Made by a program: the position numbers and the translations under genes
In this document: positions 14,277-25,516 of the stretch, piece after piece
Numbering within the stretch: position 1 is the first letter of the stretch
How the letters are laid out: each line of letters begins with the position of its first letter
NCBI GenBank assembly: GCA_003640385.1
Contig: RCAB01000264.1
Location: 1-64,000 of the forward strand
Origin: Setaria digitata
Taxonomy: Eukaryota > Nematoda > Chromadorea > Rhabditida > Setariidae
DNA length: 64,000 nt
Direction: 5' to 3'
The notes under the pieces: model-generated
Told to the model about the DNA's origin: nothing
Database searches by the model: none
Seen by the model: only the letters and a program-made list of their open reading frames with translations

Positions 14277-14625
14277 AACATAAAAGGAAAAAAAGAAGGC
14301 TTTTGAATGGAAAAGAAAGAAGGAAGATATAATGAATTTGCACTTTTAATGCTGAATAATCTCACGTAACAACCTTGCTAGAACTCTTTATAAGACACTT
14401 AGGACAAAATAGATACAACTAGTCTCACGTAACAACCTTGCTAGAACTCTTTATAAGACACTTAGGACAAAATAGATACAACTAGTCTCACGTAACAACC
14501 TTGCTTGAACTCTTTTTAAGACACGTGGAACAAAACAGATGTAAACAAGGTAGAAGTTGACACATTTCGTCCACCGATTTCCAACATTCACAGATCACGC
14601 ATCGAAGCATGACCTCACTTGACAT
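7574..14625 (-). CDS. Multi-RING-like zinc-binding protein with C-terminal ubiquitin-like region
   Basis: I do not recognise a named orthologue. Ten exons join in frame to about 422 aa: 14625-14511, 14168-14128, 13737-13655, 12417-12323, 11962-11795, 11133-11042, 9574-9445, 9360-9203, 8591-8403 and 7771-7574 (stop). The ATG lies just before a canonical RING half: C9-x2-C12, C27-x-H29-x2-C32-x2-C35, closed by C54-x4-C59. Three more modules follow: C73/C78, C93-x-H95-x2-C98-x2-C101, C113/C118; then C131/C134, C149-x4-C154-x2-C157, C177/C182; then C202/C208, C222-x-H224-x2-C227-x2-C230, C247/C252. Residues about 314-415 alternate hydrophobic strands as in a beta-grasp fold (inference). A role as a ubiquitin ligase or adaptor is inferred from the RING alone. 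The weakest joins are the donors at 14511 and 11795, chosen by phase; neither is a consensus site. There is no signal peptide or membrane segment. It is divergent from MYRF. Confidence 0.8.
9961..10165. repeat. Self-complementary AAT/ATT low-complexity tract
   Basis: This stretch alternates blocks of AAT and ATT trinucleotides, so the strand can fold on itself in several registers. It lies in the intron between exons at 11133-11042 and 9574-9445 of the RING-like gene. The rest of that 1.47 kb intron holds only AT-rich DNA. Confidence 0.7.
14361..14549 (-). repeat. 63-bp tandem triplication of the first RING exon end
   Basis: Copies start at 14361, 14424 and 14487. The first two (14361-14423 and 14424-14486) are identical over 63 bases. 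The third is diverged and is the one read in the RING exon. Each copy covers the second zinc knuckle of RING-1 plus the sequence around the splice donor. In the two identical copies the zinc-binding His is changed to Tyr, and reading through any copy meets a TGA. They therefore most likely lie inside intron 1 as pseudo-exons. Confidence 0.85.
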
Positions 14626-15648
14626 TGCAACAAATTAACAGTAGCATAAATTAAGCTGCTCTTAAATTATGTTTATATGATTTAAAATATGTATAAAAAA
14701 AAAAGGCAAAGGCAAATTTTTTTTTTTTTTTCTTTCTCTGAAATGCAAATTAAACATTTGAACAACTGACAAAAGAAAAAAAAAAAAATAGCCAATTAAT
14801 TTTAAAAAGCGTTATGTTAAACAATTTTTGCAATGAAATTTCTAATAGAAAATCGTTTCGTGAGAAGAATTGGTCAGTAGTTCAATGAATATTGTTCGAA
14901 TATGATTACATATATGATTTCAACAATTTTCATCTCCAATAAAAAATAATGAAAGATGAAAACAATATTTGTTAAACTAGTAACAGTAGTAATTATAAAA
15001 AAAATAATTAGTGAGAAATAATTTATTAATCAAAATAGTGGCAGAATAATTTGTATTGTGAAAATAATGAATGGAAATAATTTATTAACTTGATATTACT
15101 AGTGGTTAAATTCATCAGGACTTGAACAGTGAAAAAAAAAAAAAAAAATTAAATTTCCGAAATTTAGAAGCTGATTTCAAGAATTATTCAGCAGTGTTTA
15201 AAATAATTTTTGCTTCATTATGACCAGTTGTATTGTGCATAATTTAATTGCTAGCCAAGATCCAAAATAATGCAAGAAATGGGGAACAATTCGGAGTTTT
15301 AACAAAAGCATTAGAAGAGATAATTCCATCAAAACTGTTGCTGGGATGATTACTTCAATGGAATGACACGAAAAATTTAACTCACACGTGAAGCCATTAA
15401 TCTTGACATGTTTACCTATGGATTTCAAAATTTAAAAGAAAATTGTAACGTTAAGTATGGAATAATAATAAATAAATTGAAACATGCTATTGTTGTAGAA
15501 TTTGATTGAAATTTTTTGGCTTCTTTTAAAAAATGTCCGCGAGATTTTCGTTTTCATTGCGCGCCTGTCCATCTATCACGCGCGACGCGTAATGTTTGAT
15601 GCGTATCTTTTTTTTTTCGCTATTTCGGATTTGCGACAGTTTTGCGTG

Positions 15649-15887
15649 ACGTAATGTTGCCATTAGCAATAGAATAGATCGAAGTGAGATTTACGTGTTA
15701 TTTGGTTGATATTTACGAGGACGTGATGCTACACGTATCCTGAAATAACGTCAGTAGCACACTCTTGACATGCATAGCAGCAATTTTGCTTAACGTATTT
15801 GAGGAAATGATGCATTCTATGTTGCAAAGTAGTACGTGATGTATTATCCATTCTTCAACGTATCTGGCTTATTTTTTTTCACTACGT
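15649..15887. promoter_or_regulatory. Cluster of nine ACGT motifs
   Basis: ACGT occurs at 15649, 15693, 15721, 15733, 15748, 15793, 15834, 15858 and 15884. Contexts include TGACGTAA (bZIP/CRE-like) and repeated TACGTGAT and ACGTGATG (which hold the RCGTG core of bHLH-PAS/HIF sites). The preceding bases 15560-15660 are also CpG-rich for this window, with CGCGCGACGCGT. Density far above the surroundings suggests a regulatory element. The binding factors are inference. Confidence 0.5.
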
Positions 15888-16558
15888 GATATATTTTGCG
15901 AACTGACATTGTTTTTTCTTTTCGGAAATTGCGTTTTATCCTGTAATATACAGATCAAAAGTTAGATGCTTTCAGTTAGATGAACGTGAAAGTTTAGTGC
16001 AGTCTAATTAAGCATATAAATGGGTGATGAGTTAAAGTAGAGAAGAAATTGGTGTGAAATTTTGGATAAGAGTAATTTGCATGAAAGTTTTGTGCAAATT
16101 TAAAGAAATTCTAGTTTCAGTTAAGATGTTCAAGAACTGAAAAAATTGAAGCTACAATGCTATTAGTGAGAATTTTCAGAAACAGTGTTTCAGCAGATTG
16201 AGAAAATATAAAGATAATAATGGCTGATAATATAGCGATGCTCATTACGAATAATTGATTATCAGAATGAAGCATAAGAATATTACATCTTATCCACTTG
16301 TGTCTAATTTGTGCCATAGATTATGCCTGCGATTTATTTCTAATTTATTCGAGAGAGCTGTTGCAAAATTTTATCGCAACTTTTTTTTAAAGCTTAATTG
16401 TAGTTCAGCTATTTTTTTTTTTTTTTTTTGATTGGTATAACATTTGAATTAGATGGAATAATATTGCTCTTGCGGTTCAGGATGTTTTTCCTAAGTATTT
16501 CATTACTTATTCGCAAAGTCTTACGAGAAAATCATTTAGCATGTTAACACATTATGGC

Positions 16559-16589
16559 ATTTCATAAAAATAGAACATTTTTATGAAAT
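16559..16589. repeat. Perfect inverted repeat, 13-bp arms
   Basis: ATTTCATAAAAAT at 16559-16571 and its exact reverse complement at 16577-16589 flank a 5-base loop, AGAAC. It sits in the shared promoter region about 490 bp upstream of the myrf-1 start codon. It could be a hairpin or a two-fold protein site. Confidence 0.8.
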
Positions 16590-16831
16590 CTTTCCTCGTA
16601 CATTTTGCCGATTATTAATTTAATTAAATATTAGTTGAAGAAATTACACGGAATTCGTTAATTAATTTAAAAAGTATTCACTTTATTTCGGCGAATATTA
16701 GCTTGTTAACTTGTAGATACATGCCTTCTTTATTTCAAATTTATTGTTCTTTTTTTTCATCAGACAAAACTCAGTGTAATATAAAAAGTTCATAAATATA
16801 TTTTAAAAAGAAACAGTTTGAAATTGGATAT

Positions 16832-16848
16832 GAACGTAATTTACGTTC
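16832..16848. promoter_or_regulatory. Perfect palindrome GAACGTAA-T-TTACGTTC
   Basis: Eight-base arms around one central T, 228 bp upstream of the myrf-1 ATG. Each arm carries an ACGT core like those in the cluster at 15649-15887. The form is that of a site for a dimeric DNA-binding protein. No factor can be named from sequence alone. Confidence 0.5.
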
Positions 16849-17063
16849 GGAGCTCTTGATAGCAGAAGTCAAAGTACTTCCGGTAATTATTAAATAATGC
16901 AATCATTTGAAGCCCGTAGTTATCGATTGATCCTTACATTGTCATTTGTCATCTACTCGTTTCTTTGATCCATTTACTGCGGATAAATTACTACATTTCC
17001 ATTTTTCAAAGCCAATTTTTAAGCTAATTTAATTTGCCCATTACAGTATTGCGCAAGAAACAA

Positions 17064-17084
17064 ATGATGTTCGACGATGGATGA
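17064..17084 (+). other. Short upstream ORF overlapping the myrf-1 start
   Basis: Two adjacent ATGs at 17064 and 17067 open a frame of at most six codons ending at TGA 17082-17084, which overlaps the main ATG at 17077. If the message begins at the acceptor ending at 17046, these upstream starts lie in the leader and could lower translation of the main frame. The TGA created by the ATGATG also blocks the main frame upstream, which supports the start at 17077. Confidence 0.45.
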
Positions 17085-20000
17085 TTCTATGTTCAAAGAT
17101 ATTGATGGCAGTTACTTTGAAGGTTTCAGTTTTCTCTTTTTTATTCTAATTTAATTTTCCACCAATGAATGTAAATATTTTTTTCGTACCTCTTCATATT
17201 CATTTTCAGTTAAAAGACCAGTGCTTTCAGTTCAACGGAGCACTACTTTTTGCTCAGAATACTCTTTTTCGTTACCTTACTTATCTTCTTTGATTTCATA
17301 TTTTGAAGCAGAAATAAGAATTGAAAAGTTTTTTTTAAGCCCCTTTCTGGAATCGCTAATGAAAGTATACGATAGTGTTAGTGGAAAAAAACTGAACGTA
17401 ACTTTCTTGAACCACTGTCATCACCACCATCATCCGATTCATTTATAAATGTTTTGACTGCATTTCTGTTTTACTTAAAACTGCTTTATAATACTATCGT
17501 TCAAGCCGTTCCATGTAATTCGTGCGATGGGTGGCTCATCTTCTGAGCTTTGCTCAGTATAATAATAATAAGTAACAGATATCATTTTTGCTTATTTAAG
17601 GCTTTAGGAATTTGTTTTGCCGGCATCATATGTCTGTATAACTTGAAGCATTTGGTGGTTTCTTAATAAGTTATTGAGATATCAAGTTTGTAAGTTTTTG
17701 GACGGAGCAGTCGTAATGGTAAAAATTGGAATTATTGAGCCATATCGTCAATGAAATCTTGTTCCTTCATCTTTACGGGTATGCTTATTCAAGTGGTGGA
17801 TGCATTTCAGCGTTTTATAGTCTAGGCTGAGGAGTTTCTAGAGTTTATAAAAAAAAAAACTACGAGAACGATATTGATTAGTACGTATGTAATCAGTATA
17901 AAATTTGTATGCTAGTATACCTATAAAACGATATAAAGGAAAAATTCATCAGCAGAAGAGATTTGTTTCAGTAGAACGATACAACGTATATTATTGTTAT
18001 TAGCCTTTTCGGGCAAGATGGTTAATACATGTGATCATTTACGACATAAAATTTGAACTATCCGGAAAATAACCGAACAGCCATGGTAAACCACTTTGTT
18101 CGATAACAAATTTTCGAAATTTTGGAGCAAAAATGACCTTCAGTTGTGCAAGATTTAAAATAAATTAGTTATTGTGTTGCTTGCCCGCGTTTTATTCCTT
18201 TGAACCCTAACTCTTTTTTTCCTTTCTTTTTTCTAAAATTGAGGTCAGCTGTACAAGCCGAACCGTTCTTTTACAATTTCCTCTTTTCTATTCGTTATAA
18301 GCATTTGAAAATTTCTATTTTTCTCCGTCTGTTTATTCACTTTTATAAATTTGAAACGATTGATTTTTTCTATTTTTGAAAGAACTCTAGTATCAGTATT
18401 GTATAGGAAGGAAGTGGCTAAAGTCAAACAAATGAATGGACTAAACAACATGATTTGGAGTTTGTTCCATTTTTTTTTTTTTTTTTTCTTATCAGCAAAT
18501 GAACGATTGAAACCTTTGTTCAATTTTGAAATCTGAAATCCTGATTTGCGAAAACGTTATGTTTGTCGTGTGAGTGTGATGTAGGTGGGGAAGCTGTTCC
18601 ATTATATAAGTTCTTGATTTTGCGAGTATTACTGTTTATTCTGGATAAATGATTTCATTATTAACTTGAATGCTTCAGGATATCCTGTGTTCTAAATATT
18701 GAAAGCATAACAAAAGGATGAGGGATAATGAAATATTCATTTAAGGCATAGTGCATACTTGCATATCGGAAATTAACCTATCATCTAAGTGTATTTTTCT
18801 TTCTAGATGCATCAGCATCTCCGAAACACCATTTTAAGGAATGGCTGGGAAAAATAAATATATTTCCTATGGAGCTTTCTTTTTCAATCGTTTTCTGTAA
18901 TGAAATTATAGAGAAATTATTTTACAAAAATGATTTAAAAAGTGCAAAAATAGGGAACAGAAAAAAAGGTGAGTGAAAAGGGATTATGAGTGTTAAATAT
19001 AATAGATTTTCGGTAAAGGTGCGAAAAATTAATTTTTTATTGATGAGACCATCTGTGCTGATATAGATTTATACTGAATAATATTGTCTTTTAGTGTTAG
19101 CAAATTTAAGAACTTTCTCAAAATGTGAAATTTTTTTTTTTAGTTTATCTTATTTCACTATTAATTTATTTACTTACTATTTTTTTATGATTTTCGGTTA
19201 CGATGACATGTAAATATACTTGGTATGATTGAACTGTTCATCAGTTCATTTTACGATAGCAATTAGTTAATTTTTTTTTTTTTTTTTTTGGGAGTGTATT
19301 GCTTTATACATACACATGTAATAAAATGACGAAATAACAACAATTTTGAAATTAGGTCAGCTGGATTGATTTAGATTTTGAAATTTTCAGAAATCTAGCA
19401 ATGCAAATTACATATAAAAGTAGTAGTAAGGGGATATATATATAATGTATGTGTGTATGTATGTGTATGTCTGTGGGATTAAGTTTGTATATATATGTGT
19501 ATGTATGTAGGGTTTGATATGTTGATGAAGGAAGTGTAGTATGTATGCATTTATTAGTAGGGCATTGGCGACAGGATCACAGGCTGGTACGGCGTAAAAA
19601 GGGACGAGACGAGACCTCGAAATTGTAGTATTAGTGGTTAGAAGATAGATGAATGGATGGAGAAGAAAGAAGATGGAGATGGAGATGAAGATGGAGATGC
19701 AGGTGGAGGTGGTGAATGGATGGTGTGAGATGAAATATAGTTGAAAATCGACTTGTCTCGACAACATTTTCAAACTATATCAGTGCTAACCTCTAAAACC
19801 ATTTAGAGCATTATTATTGATTATCTATCTACAATTAGTATAGTAGTACTAGGAATAGTTAATTGAGCATTAGCTGGACAAATACAATTAATACTACTAT
19901 GAATAGATAGATAAATGATAAAGACTAACAAACACACACACACACACTTACATACACATAGGACGATATTGACAGACGAACTTCATTTTGGGTATTTTAC

Positions 20001-22006
20001 TCTAACGAATTACTACAAGAAAGAGAAGGAGAAATGATGGATACGATGGATACGATTCAACTAATTTACGACGAAATTATTCCAGGATATTTATTATTAT
20101 ATTGTGAAGTATTTATTCAAGATATCGACCAATAATTGTGAACGAAATTTATTGGGAAATTTAAGGTATTAAATGAAGAACAATTTCATTAATGGACACC
20201 CACTTTTTTCTGGCTATTTTTTTTTTTTTTATTTGTATTTAATATATCGAACTGTATAGATACATATAATTTTTTTTTTTTTATTTTATCAAAAAAAAGG
20301 AGATGAAAAGAATAGGATTATACTGAGAGAAAAAGAGGAAAAAATTCGAATAATTTGGTTAAAGAAAAGAGAAAGAACGATGTTTGAATAGTTAGAAATA
20401 ATTTATTCACTAAATATTATAGAAAAAGCAACTTCTGAATTAATTACTCCAGGTACAATTAACGGTTGGTGACAGGAAAAAAAAAAAGGGAAAGAAAAAA
20501 AAAGGAAAAAAAGAGAGGCCATAAAGCAAAGAGAAAAAGAAGAAAAAGGAGGAACCAATAAGAAGAAAATCTATTATCGTTTACGATCAACAACCGCCAT
20601 TGTCATCATCGTTCGTCACCGATCAGCACCAATCATCACCGCCACCGATAGCTGTTGCTGTTTGGTGCTATTACGATCGACGCAACGACATCATCAAAAC
20701 GATCAACGACGACAATACGGCAAAAATTCATCCCAGCACTACCATCCTATTATAATTTCTATAACACCGATTATCATCATTATCATCATCATCATCAGCA
20801 ACAACAACAACATTAACTAACATCCTCATCATCAACAGCATTATCACTATTATTACTGTTATTACATTTAGCGAAAGATTTGCTTGTTTTATAACTGACC
20901 ATCATACTATTAACTGTTCATATTGCTGCCATTGCTATTACAATATTACAACTGGTAGCAGTTTAAAAAAAAAAAAAGAGAAAAAATTTTGATATTGATC
21001 TCCCATCTAATTATCGGCATTCATTATCATTACTAATCGGTCTCTTTTCTGTATATGCATCACATGAATTATTATTGCTAGTGATAAGGATAATAACGAC
21101 AACAATAACAAGAATAAAATAACAATAGCAACAACAACAACAACAGTGGTAACAATAGGAATAGCAACAACGACAACTGTATGGCTAAAAGACGGACAGT
21201 TTATTCAAAAGGTGGATAATTGGTGATCGATTGACTTGAATGAAAAGGGATTATCTTATTTGTTCGAGAAATAAGCATCTAATATATTATATAGTGGGAG
21301 GAAAGAGGCGGAATGTTTTTTTTTTTTCTTTTTTTCCTTTTCCTTCATAATTAATTTAGATGAATAAGATAGAGGAGAAGAGGAATTATTCCTTTGGCTT
21401 TCATAGCTACTAATCCTATGGTTTGGTAATTATAAATTTGTTTTCTATAAATCATTTAAATTTATCATATATCATACATATTTTGTATTTATTTTAGGTG
21501 AGAGATGGCTTTTAATTATCATTTATTAACATAAGAGAAATTTCGTCGAAAGAATTTAAAAAAAAAAAAAAAAAAAAGAAAGGGGGGAGGGGGAAAAAAT
21601 GGTTCAAGATGATGAAAGAGAAGAAAGACAATAAAATTATTTGATTTCTTTACCAATACAAAATAATTCTAGGATGTCAGTCGTTTTTTTTTTTTTTTTT
21701 GAGTATTTTATTGATAATTTATTTGATATGATCGAAATTGATGAAAAAGAACTGATAAAAATACAATGTTTAAAAAAGCTAGATTCATTTCAATGATAAA
21801 ATTATCCTGGGAATTAGTACTGTAAAATATACTAGAAAAAATGGAATGAAAATAAAAGAAAAAAATACTGTGAAAGTTACTAATATCAACTTTTGGTAGA
21901 TATTTTTGATATAAATGGGAAGGATGAAGGATTTATGTTTAGTGGAATTTGTTGCTTATTTTGTTTTGCTTGTAACTTGGAATTTTTTTTTATTTTTAAT
22001 CTGTTC

Positions 22007-22037
<31 letters not shown>

Positions 22038-22606
22038 CTTAATTATTCGATTATTTTGAATGCATTCTGTGATATAACCTCTGTTATTTACGGCGAAAAG
22101 AAGTCCTAATTTCTTGAATGAAAAGAGGTTTTTCTTTTCTTTTTTTTTTTTTTTATCAACATTAACAGAAAGATAATTTGAATGAATTAGTCGTAAATTC
22201 GTGTGAATGGTATAAGTATGACCTAATTTGTTCTACGACTACTAATTTCTACGCTGACCGAAGTCTTTCCATATTTTTGATTTTTTTTTTTTTTTTTTTT
22301 TCCTCCTCCTTGCAATATTTGGAGTGTGAGGATGAGAAGGCTTCTATGAAAGAATGTTAAAATGTATCATTATGGTGTCGATTTATTTCACAAATTTGGA
22401 TAGAAATGGTAATTGTTGAGAATGATTATTTATTACTGATAGGAAGAAGAGAAAGAGAGAGAGAGGGAAAAAAAAGGAGAGTATTGAAGAAAATTACTGT
22501 CCAAAATGTTAGTTTTTTTTTTTTCATTTGTTATAAAATATTATTTAGATGCGCAAATTAGTGAAAAATTTTTGAGACACGAAAAGATAGATGGATATGG
22601 TGGTTA

Positions 22607-22643
<37 letters not shown>

Positions 22644-25483
22644 CTGATATATTATTGTTAGATTGCTGTTCTTGGTAGATTCACCTTTGACATGACTTAG
22701 AATATGATGGGAAAAAAATGCAGCTGTATCATTTTAACAATTTGTTAGATAGGCTTAGGCTAATTGTTAAAATGCGAGACATGTTGTTCATTAAATGTAT
22801 ATGTATATATGTAGCGTGGAAATTATATTTATCTTTTGTCCCCCCCTTACAGCTCAAGTTAAAAAAAAAAAAGGAAAAAAGTACGTTTTATAATTTTCAC
22901 ATGCTTATCTGTTTTGTATAAGGTATAAAAAAGTTAAGCTAAGTTTTCAAATTAAAATTGATATATTTGAAGCTGGTAATCTAAATAATATCAATTAAGT
23001 AACGTAACATTGAACGTTTTTCATCTGATAACATAAATATGTAATAGGTATGTGTTTATGTTACAGAATAAATTGTACGAGTTTGATTGGTTGAAGGGCA
23101 AATTGTATTTTATTTTTTTTTTATTATCCTTCATAGGATGAATTCATAGATTCATAAGATAAAGGCTGTTGCAAAATTGATATCTTCACTGATAAATTTG
23201 TTAAGGAAGGCATTCTGTAAACTACGACGGTTGCTCGGAAAATATTCGTAAATCAGATTTCAGTTTTTGGATAAGTAGGAAAGATTCACAAAATTCTTCT
23301 TTGCTTATTTCAAGATTAAATTATTGTTATTACTTACTACTGTTGCTTATTATTATTACTTATTATTTATTATTGCTATTATTATTATTGCTTATTATTA
23401 TTACTTATTATTTCTAACCACTATTATTATTAATTATTATTGTTTATAATTATTTATTATTATTTATTGTTATTATTTATTATCATTTGTTATTATTATT
23501 TATTATTATTATTGTTATTATTTATTACTATTATTATTTATTATTATTTATTGTTTTTATCATTATTATTTATTATTATTACTTCTCATTATTATTATCA
23601 TTGTTATTATTATTACTACTATTAAAAATAAAACAATAATCGTTAATATCATCGTCGTTATTATTGTTGTTATTATTGATTATTATTATTACTATTCATT
23701 ATCATCATTTGTTATTATTGTTTTTATTACTATCTATTATTTTTACTATTTTAGTATTATCAATTATTGTTATTATTTTTATTACTATTTATTATTCCTT
23801 ATTTATTATTTATCAGTTGTCAATTATTATTTTTTATTTATAATTTATTCATTATTATTCACTTATTATTTTTCTACTTATCATTTATTTACTTATTTAT
23901 TTATTTGTTCACCATTTATGTTTATTATTTAGCCATTTCTTCACTGCTTGCTTATATCTATTTATTTATTGTTTGTTTACATATTATTCATCTATTTATA
24001 GGTCAATTTGTTATTTGTCAGTGTATTATTTATTTAATTATTATTTGCTTATGGTCTGTTCATTATTTGTTTTATTGTTATTTATTGTTTCTGCTAACCG
24101 TTATTGTTATTATTATTATATAAGTCCCAACATCAGGCAAAGTAAGAATATTCTCGATTTTGTATAATATTAGTAGATGTAAAATATATATTATTTATTT
24201 AAAATATATTGTTATTTATTATTACTATTAACCATTATATATATATATAATGGTTATGTGTGCTGCGTGTGATGTAGTACTTTGTATGGAAAAATGAAAA
24301 AGGAACTAAGTTTACTTCATATATATTAGTTTCAGGCGACAAGAACAAGTGGATAGGGAAGGGATTTTTTTTAATAGACTTTTTAGAGTTTTTTTTTTCT
24401 TTTTTTTTTAAAGTTGTTACTGCCTGGCACCGAAAACGTCACACTTAAGCAGAAAGCAAGAAAGGACAGAAAGCGGAGCTAGTTTTATTATTTTGCTTTT
24501 TATATGATTCTAGGTTTACTGCTACAACAACTACTGTTGTTCCCCCTGTCCACAATTACCCGAAATTTTTTTTCTTTCATTTTTTCCTATCCTTCTTCTG
24601 TCTTACTTGACTGTATCATTTGGTAAGCTATTCCTAGTTTGTTCAGAATGAGAATAAAACTGTACAGTGATGGTAAGAGGGAAAGGAGGGAATGAGGAGA
24701 AGTGGAAGAAGATGAAGAAGGGTTTTGGGAAGAAGGAAGAAGAGGAGAAAGAGTAAAGGGAACGAACGTGGGGTTAAGGACATAATGATAAGGTCATCTT
24801 TTTAATGTACTAAAAATTTTCGCTTAAATATTACAATTACGCAATGTTTACAGTGGTAGGTTTCCACTTTAACAGGAGCGGTATATTAGTATATAATTGA
24901 GTAATTCATTTTGTATATCAGTTAATTTATTTGAAAATATTGAGTGGTAATAAATATATTTCATTATATTATTTGTAGATATGCATCTTTTATATTGCTT
25001 TTTTTTTGCTTTTCTTTTCTTTTTTTTTTTCGCAAGTAATGAGGAATTTTTGGGTTTTTTTTGTTTTTTAAAAAATAATAAATCACTACGCATTGCATAC
25101 TTTAAAATAATATTACTTGTATATAATAAATTCAGTAGAAATGAGGAATGAAGAAAGAATGAAAAAAATATCTGTATATTTATTGTGTAAGATGCTGCGT
25201 AACTATTTAGATTAAATATTAATAAATTTAACTGAATAATCAGTGCTGAAAAAATTATCATTCAGAGATTCATTACTGAATCATTTTCGACTTTTAATCA
25301 GATTATGATTACAGTATGTATAATATAAATGACCAGAGATAGTTTTGATTTTGATATGTAGTAATGGTGGATGATATCAGTTGTTCTTGGAAGATTGTAA
25401 ATTCAAATGAGGTTGTTGTAACATTTCAGTCCTTCTTATTTCGATATTTAGTATTTCTTTTTTTTTTTCTCTCTCTTATTTTT

Positions 25484-25516
<33 letters not shown>

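Larger units (their letters stand above)
14626..17076. promoter_or_regulatory. Shared head-to-head intergenic region of RING-like gene and myrf-1
   Basis: The two coding regions start 2.45 kb apart on opposite strands, so this stretch must hold at least the proximal control DNA of both. It contains the ACGT cluster at 15649-15887 and the inverted repeats at 16559-16589 and 16832-16848. No coding exon could be supported. A possible splice or trans-splice acceptor, CATTACAG ending at 17046, marks the likely 5' end of the mature myrf-1 message. Confidence 0.6.

Noticed and set aside
19408..19773. 121-codon minus-strand frame with Ile/Thr/His repeats
   Set aside because: Codes only the TATG and GGAGAT microsatellites. 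No domain, no matching exons.
23440..24167. Tyr/Leu/Ile-rich open frames
   Set aside because: Products of the TTA satellite-like array inside myrf-1 intron 1.
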